Origin: Streptomyces pristinaespiralis
Lineage (GTDB): Bacteria > Actinomycetota > Actinomycetes > Streptomycetales > Streptomycetaceae
Direction: 5' to 3'
Length of the DNA: 64,000 nucleotides
Assembly: GCF_001278075.1 (NCBI RefSeq)
Contig: NZ_CP011340.1
Span: forward strand, 2,046,001 to 2,110,000
The notes below the pieces were generated by a model that saw nothing but the letters and a program-made list of their open reading frames with translations, had not been told where the DNA came from and did no database searches. A program made the translations under genes and the position numbers. Shown piece by piece: positions 53,498 through 61,431 of this stretch; the stretch's first letter is position 1, and each line of letters begins with the position of its first letter.

Positions 53498-53579
53498 GTG
53501 TGGCGGTCTCGGGGGGCTCGCGTCGGGCCGGGTCCGCGGGTGTGGCGGTCTCGGGGCTCGCGTCGGGCCCGGTCCGCGG
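53498..53579. repeat. Imperfect 42/40-bp tandem duplication
   Basis: Two units beginning GTGTGGCGGTCTCGGGG and ending GGTCCGCGG lie head to tail (53498-53539 and 53540-53579). They differ by a two-base indel and one substitution. Confidence 0.75.
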
Positions 53580-53640
53580 GTGCGACGTCCTTGAGGCCGG
53601 CCCGGCCGGCGCCGGTGGGGGTGCGGGTGGCGGGGCCTCC

Positions 53641-53718
53641 GGAGGGGGGTGCCCGGAATGGCTTTCCTCACCGCGCTTCGCGCGAGTTGCGACGCTTTAC
53701 TTCCGGACACCCCCCTCC
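53641..53718. repeat. 78-bp structured inverted repeat (REP/MITE-like)
   Basis: GGAGGGGGGTGCCCGGAA (53641-53658) and TTCCGGACACCCCCCTCC (53701-53718) pair in 17 of 18 positions. The 42-base interior holds a second small hairpin (CGCG-CTTCG-CGCG). It is neither a simple terminator (no gene ends here) nor a recognised insertion-sequence end. Confidence 0.7.
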
Positions 53719-53820
53719 TACGACCCCACCCCCCTCACGTCTCGTCCGGCCCTTGCGACCGGTGGTCGCAGCACCGCCCGCTTCCGGCCTGGCCCACTGG
53801 TTCGTCCGGAGCCCGGTCCC

Positions 53821-53850
53821 GCTCCCGCTCCCGCTCCCGCTCCCGCTCCC
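53821..53850. repeat. GCTCCC microsatellite, five units
   Basis: Five perfect head-to-tail copies of GCTCCC. In one rightward frame they read as alternating Ser-Arg, in another as Pro-Leu. Confidence 0.85.
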
Positions 53851-53868
53851 GGGGACAGCTGCCGGTTG

Positions 53869-53973
53869 GGGTGTTGGGGCGTCAACCCTCAACGGGGCCG
53901 GTCGGGACGCTCGGGTATGGGGGGCGTCGCCTCACAGGAGCGGGCGGACGCTCACCACGCCGCGAAGCTGCCG
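53869..53973 (+). repeat. Dispersed repeat, left copy
   Basis: Similar to 57352-57413 in the same orientation: GGTGT-GGGGCGTC, CGGG-CCGGTCGGG-CGCTC and CGCGAAGCTGCCG are shared. This copy has about 40 extra bases, flanked by a duplicated GGACGCTC. It ends where the transposase remnant begins. Confidence 0.6.
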
Positions 53974-53975
53974 TC

Positions 53976-54590
53976 CCCGACGGCCGTTCGGTCCTGGCGG
54001 TGGACGTCCCACCGTGGCTGCGGTCGGACGCGCCGTGCTCGCCGGAGCGGCTGTTCTGCCACGTCTACGGCCGGGCGAAGACGGCCTCGCAGTTCATCCC
54101 CGGCCGACCGTACTCGTTCGTCGCGGTGCTGGAGACGGGCGCCACGCCCTGGGCGCAGATCCTGGACGCTGTTCGGCTCGGCCCGGCCGACGATGCCACC
54201 GCGGTCACCGCTTCCCAGCTCCGAGATGCCGTCGACCGGCTCATTACCACGGGCCAGTGGCAGCCCTGCGAGCCGGACATCCTCATCGTGACCGACGCCG
54301 GCTATGACGTCACCCGCCTGGCCCGGGTCCTGCGCGACCTCCCGGCCGAGCTGGTCGGGCGCGTCCGCGGCGACCGCGTGGTGCGTCTGCCGAAGCCGCC
54401 GCGGCTGCCCGGGACGAACGGCCGGCCGCCCAAGCACGGGCCGGAGTTCCGCTTCGCCGCGCCGGAGACCTGGCCCGAGCCCGCGGTCACCACCCGCACC
54501 GCCACCGCGAACCACGGCAAGGCCGTCACTCAGGTGTGGGACCGGGTCCACCCACGGCTCACCCACCGTGCTTCCTGGCGGGTGTGGTGA
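53976..54590 (+). pseudogene. Transposase remnant (IS701-like / NF041680-type), truncated at both ends
   Basis: The frame from 53976 reads DGRSVLAVDVPPWLRSDAPC, then ERLFCHVYGRAKTASQFIPG, SFVAVLETGATPW, DILIVTDAGYDVTRLARVL and LVGRVRGDRVVRLP. I recognise this as the core of a Streptomyces transposase family with a DDE-type catalytic domain. The N-terminal part is missing; the upstream frame is repeat sequence. The protein stops shortly after HPRLTHRASW, where intact members continue. About 200 residues remain of an expected 400 or more. It is a decayed insertion-sequence copy, marking this segment as a past insertion site. Confidence 0.7.
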
Positions 54591-54674
54591 ACGGCTGAGG
54601 CCTGGAGTGAGTCCGCCACTCTCACCTCGCCTGACTCCACATCGCCGCCATCTACATGGCTCTACGATCTTCGT

Positions 54675-55214
54675 ATGAGCGAATGGAGCCTGGCGGGCGA
54701 AGAGCTGTCGACCGCCCGACTGTCACTGCGGCGTCCGACCGAAGCCGACATCGATGCGATCTTCGCGATCCACAGTGACCCCGCAACCTGCCTGCATAAT
54801 CCCTCCGACGCCCTCGCCGGGCCCGAAGAGGCCCAGGAGCTCTATCAGCGCTGGAACAACCAATGGCAGAGCTGCGGATACGGGTACTGGGTTGTCCGAC
54901 GCCACGACTCTGCCGTGCAACTGGGGTTCTGCGGGGTCAAGCCCATGGAGCTGAACGGCATGAAAGTTCTCAACCTCTTCTACCGTTTCGCCACTTCATC
55001 ATGGGGTCAGGGCTTCGCCAGCGAGGCGGCGATCGCAGTCACCGACTGGGTATCGCGCCACGTTACCGACCTCCCGCTGATCGCCCGAGTCCGGCCGGCA
55101 AACGCTGCCTCGCAGCGCGTGGCGGTACGTGCCGGCCTGATGCGGGCAGAACATCTCGACGGCCCCGGATACGACGGCTTCGATTGGATCTACGCAGCGA
55201 AACTGCCTGGCTGA
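54675..55214 (+). CDS. GNAT-family N-acetyltransferase (RimJ/RimL-like)
   Basis: A 179-residue acyltransferase with the order typical of RimJ/RimL-type GNATs: LSTARLSLRRPTEADIDAIF, WVVRRHDSAVQLGFCGVKP, SWGQGFASEAAIAVTDWV (acetyl-CoA loop, with Gly-Gln-Gly in place of the usual Gln/Arg-x-x-Gly) and RVRPANAASQRVAVRAGL. The acceptor may be a protein N-terminus or a small amine. Codon use is visibly less GC-biased than in the flanking core genes (for example TATCAGCGCTGG, AACAACCAATGG), and it sits beside a transposase relic, suggesting transfer. The ATG start has only a weak ribosome site. Confidence 0.88.
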   Translation: MSEWSLAGEELSTARLSLRRPTEADIDAIFAIHSDPATCLHNPSDALAGPEEAQELYQRWNNQWQSCGYGYWVVRRHDSAVQLGFCGVKPMELNGMKVLNLFYRFATSSWGQGFASEAAIAVTDWVSRHVTDLPLIARVRPANAASQRVAVRAGLMRAEHLDGPGYDGFDWIYAAKLPG

Positions 55215-55396
55215 GCGCACTCCGAGTGTGTGGTCCCTCGCCGAAGGCCGTTCCACGTTCCGAGCTGAGCCACGAGGCACGGCGATCTCCCGTTCTGGCC
55301 CGTGCTGTGCAACCGAGCACTCGGGCCGCTCACCGCGAGCTGATGTCTCAGCTCAACAGCACCTCAGGCCGGTGCCGGTGAGGCCAGGAGTGGAAG

Positions 55397-56023
55397 TCAC
55401 CGGGTCGTGGGCGCGGTCCGGCTGCTGTTGAAGATCCTGTCGAGGTGGTAGTGAAGTGCCGCGGTGGCAGACTCCGGCGTGCGCTGTCCGACGAGGATGC
55501 TGGTGCCCATGGTTGCTGTCATGGCGAGCAGGCTGATCGCCTCAGTGCGAGCATCGGCTCCAGCATCGGCTTGGCCCGTGTCCTGTGCCTGTTGGATCAG
55601 CTCAGTAAGGGCGTTCTCGGCGGCGTCAGGGTTGTCGATGAACGGCTGGGCGGCGAGGGCCTCGTCGGTCACGGACAGGATCGAGTAGGAGCTGTAGAGA
55701 AGGTGGAAGGTTCGGCTCTCCTCGTCGGTCGGCAGCGAGGCCAGCAGCAGTGCCTCGATGGTCGCGCGGGGGCCCGGGTTCTGGCCCGCAGCGGCGAGGC
55801 GGGCGCCGACGCGTGCGGTGAAGCGGTCGGTCAGGTGTTGGAGGCCGTGGAAAAGCAGCTTTTCCTTGGTCTGGAAGTAGTACTGCACCAGGCGCAGTGA
55901 GACGCCCGCCTCGGCGGCGACGTCGCGCATGCCGACCGCGTGCAGGCCCTGCCGCCCTGCGACCTGGATGAGTGCTTCAGCGATCTGGGTGCGGCGTTCA
56001 TCGTGGTCCACGCGCTTGGGCAT
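55397..56023 (-). CDS. TetR-family transcriptional regulator
   Basis: A 208-residue repressor. The N-terminal helix-turn-helix reads RRTQIAEALIQVAGRQGLHAVGMRDVAAEAGVSLRLVQYYF. The C-terminal helical domain (TDRFTARVGARLAAAG to the end) has the TetR_C-like length and would bind a ligand and dimerise. It is divergent from the alpha/beta-hydrolase gene with 142 bp between the starts. That space holds two 18-bp direct repeats, so it very probably represses the hydrolase and itself. ATG 56023 is chosen over 56119, which lies inside the operator region. Confidence 0.92.
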   Translation of the reverse strand: MPKRVDHDERRTQIAEALIQVAGRQGLHAVGMRDVAAEAGVSLRLVQYYFQTKEKLLFHGLQHLTDRFTARVGARLAAAGQNPGPRATIEALLLASLPTDEESRTFHLLYSSYSILSVTDEALAAQPFIDNPDAAENALTELIQQAQDTGQADAGADARTEAISLLAMTATMGTSILVGQRTPESATAALHYHLDRIFNSSRTAPTTR

Positions 56024-56098
56024 CCGTAGTGTCTCCGGCCGTGGTTGGGGTTGGTGGGTCGCCTGTCCGCCTCCGGTGCGGCTCGAGGGCACCTTTTC

Positions 56099-56138
56099 AT
56101 GGTACCGCCGTATCACCAATATGGTACGGTCGTATCAC
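56099..56138. promoter_or_regulatory. Twin TetR-type operators
   Basis: ATGGTACCGCCGTATCAC (56099-56116) and ATGGTACGGTCGTATCAC (56121-56138) differ at two positions and lie 22 bp apart, about two helical turns. Each contains a near-palindrome GTACGG-T-CGTAT. They lie 76 bp from the tetR start and end 28 bp before the hydrolase start. Confidence 0.7.
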
Positions 56139-56165
56139 AAAGAGCGGATCTCACGGAGGTACCCC

Positions 56166-57116
56166 ATGCCCGAGAACACGCCCCGAACGCGCCGAGACAT
56201 GGGCCGCTACGTCAACGACCGGCTACGCGACCGCTACTTCGCCGCCTGCGACGTGCTCTACGCGAAGGGCGCACCGATCCGCTCCGAGACCGACGTGGAG
56301 ACGAGCTTCGGAACGACTCACGTCTACCGGTACGGCCCCGCGGACCCGGCGGCCGAGTCCCGCACGCCGGTGGTCCTGATCCACGGCTCGGGCGGCTGCT
56401 CCGCGATGTGGTACCCCAACACGGCCGCGCTCAGCGCCGACCGCCCCGTCTACGCCCTTGACACCCCCGGCGACCCGGGCCGCAGCATCCACCGCGAGCC
56501 GATGTGGCAACCCGAGCGGGCCGCCCAGTGGATGACCGAGGCCTTCGACGCCCTCGGCCTCGACAAGGTCCACCTCGTCGGCTCCTCCTACGGCGGCTGG
56601 CTCGTCATCAACCAGGCCCACCGCCAACCCGAACGGCTCGCCTCAGTCACCGCCCTCGACCCGGGCGGGCTGGAGAAGGTGGGGTTCCGCTTCTTCGTCT
56701 GGATCTTCGCCAGCCTCTTCGCCACCTTCGCTCCTGAGCGGCTGCGCCCGGCTCTGGCCAAGTGGCTGGAGCAGCCGGTGATATCCGATGCGGATCTGCG
56801 GGCCTGGATCCAGGCCGGTGTGAAGGCCTTCCGGATACGCCGTCCCGCTCCGCTGCCGCTGTCCGACGCCGAGCTGGGCTCCATCCGGACGCCGTTCTAC
56901 CTGATCATGGGTAAGCGCAGCCTGCTGGTGCACCCCAAGCGTCAGCTCGAACGCGTTCCTCGGGTGATTCCCGGCGCGCGCGCCGAGATCGTCGCCGCGA
57001 CCGGACACGGGCCGCAGATCGACCACCCCGACCTCGTCAACGCCCGGATGCTGAGTTTCATGGAGGACATCGACTCCCTCCCCCCGACGACGCCCCGGGA
57101 CGTCACCGACGCGTGA
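56166..57116 (+). CDS. Alpha/beta hydrolase, probable TetR target
   Basis: A 316-residue enzyme with the ATG preceded by GGAGG. The oxyanion motif is LIHGSGGCSAMW and the nucleophile elbow VGSSYGGW (serine). The catalytic histidine lies in AATGHGPQIDHP and an acidic residue near LIMGKRS. A hydrophobic lid region (FRFFVWIFASLFATFAP) could bind a lipophilic substrate. There is no signal peptide, so it is cytosolic. Regulation by the divergent TetR repressor suggests detoxification or degradation of the inducing compound. The substrate is unknown. Confidence 0.85.
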   Translation: MPENTPRTRRDMGRYVNDRLRDRYFAACDVLYAKGAPIRSETDVETSFGTTHVYRYGPADPAAESRTPVVLIHGSGGCSAMWYPNTAALSADRPVYALDTPGDPGRSIHREPMWQPERAAQWMTEAFDALGLDKVHLVGSSYGGWLVINQAHRQPERLASVTALDPGGLEKVGFRFFVWIFASLFATFAPERLRPALAKWLEQPVISDADLRAWIQAGVKAFRIRRPAPLPLSDAELGSIRTPFYLIMGKRSLLVHPKRQLERVPRVIPGARAEIVAATGHGPQIDHPDLVNARMLSFMEDIDSLPPTTPRDVTDA

Positions 57117-57580
57117 CCGCTGAGACATCCGGAACCACTCGCGGGGCGTCAAGGGTGGATAGCACGAGCCTGGACTTCTCGACAATCGCTCGCCCCCGAC
57201 AGAGAGCAGATGGGCCCTCAGGCGCAGCTCATCATGCACCGCCAGGCCGGCCGTGAGGCCGAGTACGACTATTGATCTTCGGACATGGCATCCACCACCC
57301 ACCCGCGGGTCCGGGGCACGGCCAGCGGCCGCGGTGAGACCCGTCCCGCTTCGGTGTGGGGCGTCGGCCTCAGCGGGACCGGTCGGGGCGCTCATCGCGG
57401 CGCGAAGCTGCCGCTCCGGGGGTGTGGGGGCGTCAGCCCCCATGAGCACCTTCCCCTCCAGGGAGGGGCGGGGTGGCGGCGCCGGGCTACGGAGGCGCAC
57501 GTCAGGGAAACAGGGCGGGCCCACCCCATGGCGCTGATGCGCCGCGAGGCGGGCCCGGCCGTACGCGGGCTCGGGGCGCG
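57117..57580. other. Intergenic region with dispersed repeat and no gene
   Basis: About 460 bp between the hydrolase stop and the stop of the opposing ngcG-like gene. It contains the right copy of the dispersed repeat (57352-57413) and a GGGGGCGTCAGCCCCC-like hairpin near 57424-57440. Short open frames show no family resemblance. Confidence 0.5.
57352..57413 (+). repeat. Dispersed repeat, right copy
   Basis: Same orientation as 53869-53973. It shares GGTGTGGGGCGTC, CAGCGGGACCGGTCGGG-CGCTCA and CGCGAAGCTGCCG with that copy but lacks its internal 40-bp insertion. The two copies bracket the transposase remnant, GNAT, TetR and hydrolase genes. Confidence 0.6.
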
Positions 57581-58504
57581 TTACTTCAGCGCGCCCGCCG
57601 TCAGGCCCGACTGGACCTGGCGTTGGAAGATCGCGTAGACGACCAGCACCGGAAGCATCGCGATCATCATGCCTGCCATCAGCGCGCCCCAGTCGTTCTC
57701 GTAGCCCTGCTGGAGCGCGATCATCGCCAGGCCCTGGGTGAGGACGTACTTGTCCTCCTGCTGGTTGAGGACCATCGGCAGCAGGTACTGGTTCCACTGG
57801 CCGAGGAAGTTGAAGATGCCGATGCTGATCAGGCCGGGCTTGGCCATCGGGAGCATCACCTGGAAGAACGTCCGGCTGTGCGACGCGCCGTCGATCAGTG
57901 CCGCCTCCGCCACCGTCGCCGGGAGCGTGCGGAAGAACGCCGTCATGAAGAAGACGGTGAACGGCAGCGAGTAGGCGATGTAGACCAGGATCAGTCCGTG
58001 GTAGGTCGCCAGCAGCGAGCTGCCGGGGAAGTCCCGCATGACGAAGAACAGCGGGATCACCAGCATGAAGACCGGGAAGGACATGCCGGCCACGAACAGG
58101 TAGTAGATGAACCGGTTGCCGGGGAACTCGAAGCGGGCCAGCACGTACGCGGCCATGGACCCGAGGACCATCGTGCCGATCACAGAACCGCCCACGATGA
58201 TGGCGGTGTTGACGAAGTACTGGCCCATGTTCGCGTCCTCCCACGCGTTGGACCAGTTCTCCCAGTGGAGGACCGTCGGCAGGCCCCAGGGGTCGGTGAG
58301 GATCCCGTTGCTGTCCTTGAAGGCGCTCCAGGCCACCCAGAGCAGCGGCACGCCCACCATCAGCCCCCACACGATGAGGATGCCGTGGGAGAAGACGTTG
58401 AGGACCCCGCCCTCCGAGGACTTCCGTTTCGCCGGCTCGGGGGTGCGGTCGGGCGTGGCAGGGCCGTCCTGCTTGGCCACCGCTTCGATCTCTTCGGTCG
58501 TCAT
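57581..58504 (-). CDS. ngcG: Carbohydrate ABC transporter permease (NgcG-like)
   Basis: A 307-residue MalG-type permease with six helices after a 35-residue polar N-terminus. The ATPase-coupling EAA loop reads EAALIDGASHSRTFFQVMLPM, and the C-terminus has NDWGALMAGMMIAMLPVLV. It starts 11 bp after the stop of the MalF-type gene and belongs to a three-gene unit with it and the binding protein. No ATPase is encoded here; such systems in Streptomyces share the ATPase MsiK, encoded elsewhere (known for the genus). The symbol is given by position and resemblance. Confidence 0.85.
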   Translation of the reverse strand: MTTEEIEAVAKQDGPATPDRTPEPAKRKSSEGGVLNVFSHGILIVWGLMVGVPLLWVAWSAFKDSNGILTDPWGLPTVLHWENWSNAWEDANMGQYFVNTAIIVGGSVIGTMVLGSMAAYVLARFEFPGNRFIYYLFVAGMSFPVFMLVIPLFFVMRDFPGSSLLATYHGLILVYIAYSLPFTVFFMTAFFRTLPATVAEAALIDGASHSRTFFQVMLPMAKPGLISIGIFNFLGQWNQYLLPMVLNQQEDKYVLTQGLAMIALQQGYENDWGALMAGMMIAMLPVLVVYAIFQRQVQSGLTAGALK

Positions 58505-58515
58505 CCGCCCTACCC

Positions 58516-59439
58516 CTAGTACTCGATCCGCTCACGCCGCGCGAAGCGCATGGTGAGCACTGCGAAGGTCATCGTGACAATGAGCATCGCGACGCCCATG
58601 GCGGAGGCGTAGCCGAACTGGCTGTCGCGGAAGGCCGTCAGATACAGCCGGAGCGGCATGACGTCCGTCGCGCCGTCCGGTCCGCCCATGTTGACCGACA
58701 TGATCTGGACCAGGGCGAAGGCGTCCAGCGCGATGATGCCCATGTAGACCCAGCCGGTCTGGACGGTGTCCCACAGCAGCGGGAGCGTGATCCGGAAGAA
58801 GGTGTGGAAGCGGCTGGCGCCGTCCAGCAGAGCCGCCTCGTAGATGTCCCGGGGGATGGACGCCATCGCCGCGGAGAACAGGACCACGTAGAAGCCGACG
58901 TGTCCCCAGACCATGACGGCGCTGATGCACCAGAGCGCGAGGCTCTTCTCGCCGAGCCAGGAGTTCTGCAGGCCGTCGAGGCCGATGAATCCGAGGAAGG
59001 AGTTCAGCATTCCGTCGTCGGGGTCGGGGTTGTAGATGTTGAACCAGATGACCGCGATGATGGTGACGGAGATGACCTGCGGGAAGAAGAAGACGAATTT
59101 GTACATCTTCGATCCGCCGACACCGGCGATGACTTCGTTCTTCCGGCGCTTGCCGCCGACGTTGAGCATGAAGGCGAAGAAGAGGCCGAGGCCGAGAGTG
59201 ACCACCGGGACGAGCGCCAGCATGTAGACGTTGTGGCGCAGCGCGTTCCAGAAGTCGCTGCTCTCCCAGAGCCGCTGGAAGTTCTCCAGGCCGACGAATT
59301 CGGCGGTTCCGACCAGGCCGGACCAGTTGGTCATGGAGATCTGGAAGGCCTGGACGAACGGTGAGATGACGAAGATCGCGTAAACGATCAGGGGCAGGGC
59401 CAGGAAGCCCACGATGAATCGGTATTTGCCGTGTTGCAC
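58516..59439 (-). CDS. ngcF: Carbohydrate ABC transporter permease (NgcF-like)
   Basis: A 307-residue MalF-type permease. The N-terminal helix is IVGFLALPLIVYAIFVISPF, and the ATPase-coupling loop is EAALLDGASRFHTFFRITLPL. There are six helices in total, ending in FAVLTMRFARRERIEY. The GTG start follows the binding-protein gene by 41 bp. It pairs with the next gene to form the membrane channel. The sequence VGFYVVLFSAAMASIPRDI is typical of CUT1 sugar importers. Confidence 0.86.
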   Translation of the reverse strand: MQHGKYRFIVGFLALPLIVYAIFVISPFVQAFQISMTNWSGLVGTAEFVGLENFQRLWESSDFWNALRHNVYMLALVPVVTLGLGLFFAFMLNVGGKRRKNEVIAGVGGSKMYKFVFFFPQVISVTIIAVIWFNIYNPDPDDGMLNSFLGFIGLDGLQNSWLGEKSLALWCISAVMVWGHVGFYVVLFSAAMASIPRDIYEAALLDGASRFHTFFRITLPLLWDTVQTGWVYMGIIALDAFALVQIMSVNMGGPDGATDVMPLRLYLTAFRDSQFGYASAMGVAMLIVTMTFAVLTMRFARRERIEY

Positions 59440-59480
59440 TGTCTGCTTCCCGGCCCTTCCCTCGAATCCGAACTGATCGG

Positions 59481-60923
59481 TCAGGCGGAGCGCTTGAACT
59501 TGGTCACCGAGTCGTCCTTGGCGACCTTGTCGGCCTCGGCCTGGGTCTTCTTGATCCAGTCGGCGGCCTTCAGCTCACCGGTGAGCAGCTGGCCGGTGAG
59601 GCCGCCGATCTTCTCATCGGTCAACGCCGGGTACCACTCCTGCAGCTGGAGGCTGATCAGGTTGTCGCCGGCCTCGCCGAACACCTTGCTGGCCGAGGCC
59701 AGACCGGGCGAGAGGGCCATACCCTCGGTGGCGTCCATGACACAGGTCAGGGACTTGACCTTGGTGGCGAAGTTCTGCGCGTGCTTCTTGGAGAGCATGA
59801 TGCGCAGCAGCTCCATGCCGCCGGCCGGGTTCTTGCCCTTGGAGGCGACGATGTACGGCTCGCTCGGCTCGCCGCGCAGGGTGCCGTGCGGCATCTTGTC
59901 GCCGGTGCCGTCGAAGAGCGCGCCGACCGCCATGCCGAAGTCCTTCGGCGTGGTGGGGGCGGACTCGTTCTCGACCCAGGAGCCGTTCGGGAGGAAGACG
60001 GCCTTGCCCTTGTTCCAGGCGGTCTGCGACTGGATGTGGGTCAGGCCCTGGCTGCCCTCGAGGAAGTACTTCTTGGCCGCGAGCTCCTCGTAGTGCTCGA
60101 CGACCTCCTTGACCGCGTCGTTGGAGGTCCAGGCGTTGGGCTCCAGGTTGTCGATCGCGATCCACTTCTCCATGCCGCCGATCTTGGCGATCTGGGCGAA
60201 GAGGTTGAAGTGGACGTAGTACGGATACTTGCCCGGGTACGTCCAGGGGGCGATGCCGGCCTTCTTGATCTCGCCGCAGAGCTTGACCATCTCGTCGAGG
60301 GACTTGGGGTAGGCCCAGCCCTTGTCGTCGAGCAGCTTCTGGGAGTACCAGGTGCCGTAGATGGTGAAGGCGTAGTAGAGCACGTCGAACTTGTCGCCGT
60401 GCTTGCCCTTCTCGATGGTGCTCGGGTGGATGGTGTCCCTGACCTTCTTGGCCGGGTCGTCCATCGAGGCGGCGTCCAGCAGCACGGTCAGGTCCTGGAG
60501 CTGACCCTGGGTGGAGAGCTGGTTCATGTTGAGGTGGTCGGCGCCGGAGTTGTCGATGACGTCCGGCGGGTTGCCGCCCGCGAAGCGCGGGGTGAGCTTG
60601 GGGCCGACCTGCTGGGTGCCGGTGTGCTTGACCTCGGCGCCGTAGGTGGCCTTGTAGTCGGCCTCCGCGTCCTTGGCGTACTGGTCGCCGAGGCCGCCCT
60701 TGAAGATGAAGGCCTCGAGCGGGGCGCCCTGCTTGACACCGAGCGGGTTCTTCTCGCTCTTCTCGCCCCCAGGGGCCTTGGTCTCCTTGTCGGTGCCGCC
60801 ACCGCCGGTGGCGCAGGCGGACAGGAAGCTCATCGTAGGAATCGTGAGCAGGCCGAGCGCGGCAGAACGCTTGATCAGGTTGCGACGGCCGACGCCCTCG
60901 TTGTGGGCGGAGGTGGATCCCAT
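59481..60923 (-). CDS. ngcE: Sugar-binding lipoprotein, NgcE-like (GlcNAc/chitobiose)
   Basis: A 480-residue extracellular solute-binding protein. Residues 14-38 form a twin-arginine lipoprotein signal (GRRNLIKRSAALGLL and lipobox LSAC). The mature protein has the NgcE pattern: GAPLEAFIFKGGLGDQYAKD, IDNSGADHLNMNQLSTQGQL, YYAFTIYGTWYSQKLLDDKGW and TLRGEPSEPYIVASKG. The expected ligands are N-acetylglucosamine and N,N'-diacetylchitobiose. The resemblance to SCO6005 of S. coelicolor is from memory. ATG 60923 with GCGAGGA upstream is preferred to the TTG at 60929. Divergent from a GH92 mannosidase gene, so regulation may be shared. Confidence 0.85.
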   Translation of the reverse strand: MGSTSAHNEGVGRRNLIKRSAALGLLTIPTMSFLSACATGGGGTDKETKAPGGEKSEKNPLGVKQGAPLEAFIFKGGLGDQYAKDAEADYKATYGAEVKHTGTQQVGPKLTPRFAGGNPPDVIDNSGADHLNMNQLSTQGQLQDLTVLLDAASMDDPAKKVRDTIHPSTIEKGKHGDKFDVLYYAFTIYGTWYSQKLLDDKGWAYPKSLDEMVKLCGEIKKAGIAPWTYPGKYPYYVHFNLFAQIAKIGGMEKWIAIDNLEPNAWTSNDAVKEVVEHYEELAAKKYFLEGSQGLTHIQSQTAWNKGKAVFLPNGSWVENESAPTTPKDFGMAVGALFDGTGDKMPHGTLRGEPSEPYIVASKGKNPAGGMELLRIMLSKKHAQNFATKVKSLTCVMDATEGMALSPGLASASKVFGEAGDNLISLQLQEWYPALTDEKIGGLTGQLLTGELKAADWIKKTQAEADKVAKDDSVTKFKRSA

Positions 60924-61170
60924 GCTCAAGTCCTCGCCTTCTCCAGGACTCAGGCGGTGTACCGGTCGCCCGTCCTTCTCGCCTCAGGCGAAGGGCCCCG
61001 CCACCGCGGTCAGTTGCTGTGTTTTCCCGAAGGGAAACCCAGTGAAGCTCCGGTCGTGCGGCTGACAGCGGGAACGGAGTAGCTGCGGCCGGCGGTCGCG
61101 TGCTCCGCACGTGTCCGCCGCCCCCGTCCCCCCTGGCCCGCTGCCTTACGAAACGGCTTTGCGGACGCCG

Positions 61171-61186
61171 ACAGGTATAGTCCACT
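61171..61186. promoter_or_regulatory. Candidate DasR-responsive element
   Basis: Read on the minus strand, AGTGGACTATACCTGT matches the known dre consensus AGTGGTCTAGACCACT at 12 of 16 positions. It lies about 250 bases upstream of ngcE. DasR controls GlcNAc and chitin uptake genes in Streptomyces, so the location makes sense. Confidence 0.4.
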
Positions 61187-61386
61187 TCCCGCCGGGTGAG
61201 CAAGATCAAATGCAAGGTTGGACGCCCATCTTTCCCGAGTTGAGACCTCGCGGACACATGGACACCTAAAACGACCTTACGACCGCAGCATTCTTCGCGG
61301 AACGCCAGATTCCGTCCGGCACGCTCCGCCAACACCCTTGACACCGTAGGTCACTTACCTCCCTACTGGAGCCTGCGCCTCGCGCC

Positions 61387-61400
61387 TGACAACGTTGTCC
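61387..61400. promoter_or_regulatory. LacI-type operator in front of GH92
   Basis: TGACAACGTTGTCC contains the perfect palindrome GACAACGTTGTC, a typical LacI-family operator core in Streptomyces. It lies 32 bases before the mannosidase start and downstream of a TTGACA-like hexamer, a position suited to repression. Confidence 0.6.
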
Positions 61401-61431
61401 AAACGCGACTTCCTCTGGAGGAAGACCCGGG

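Larger units (their letters stand above)
53113..53975. other. Repeat-rich non-coding region upstream of the ROK gene
   Basis: About 860 bp with no convincing gene. It holds the ROK promoter (AT-rich near 53195-53225), two different tandem duplications, a 78-bp inverted-repeat structure, a GCTCCC microsatellite and one copy of a dispersed repeat (entries below). The open frames here are products of repeats and GC bias. Confidence 0.6.
60924..61431. other. 508-bp divergent regulatory region between ngcE and GH92
   Basis: No gene is visible. The region carries a DasR-like site (61171-61186), a TTGACA-like hexamer (61338-61343) upstream of the mannosidase and a perfect LacI-type palindrome (61387-61400). 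Several AT-rich patches (GATCAAATGCAAGG, ACCTAAAACGACC) suggest promoters for both directions. Confidence 0.55.

Noticed and set aside
53237..53710. A 157-codon minus-strand frame in the repeat-rich region upstream of the ROK gene
   Set aside because: It consists mainly of translated tandem repeats (Arg/Pro-rich), with no ribosome site or family resemblance.
55215..55431. Short plus-strand frame after the GNAT gene
   Set aside because: It has no family resemblance and runs into the end of the TetR gene on the opposite strand.
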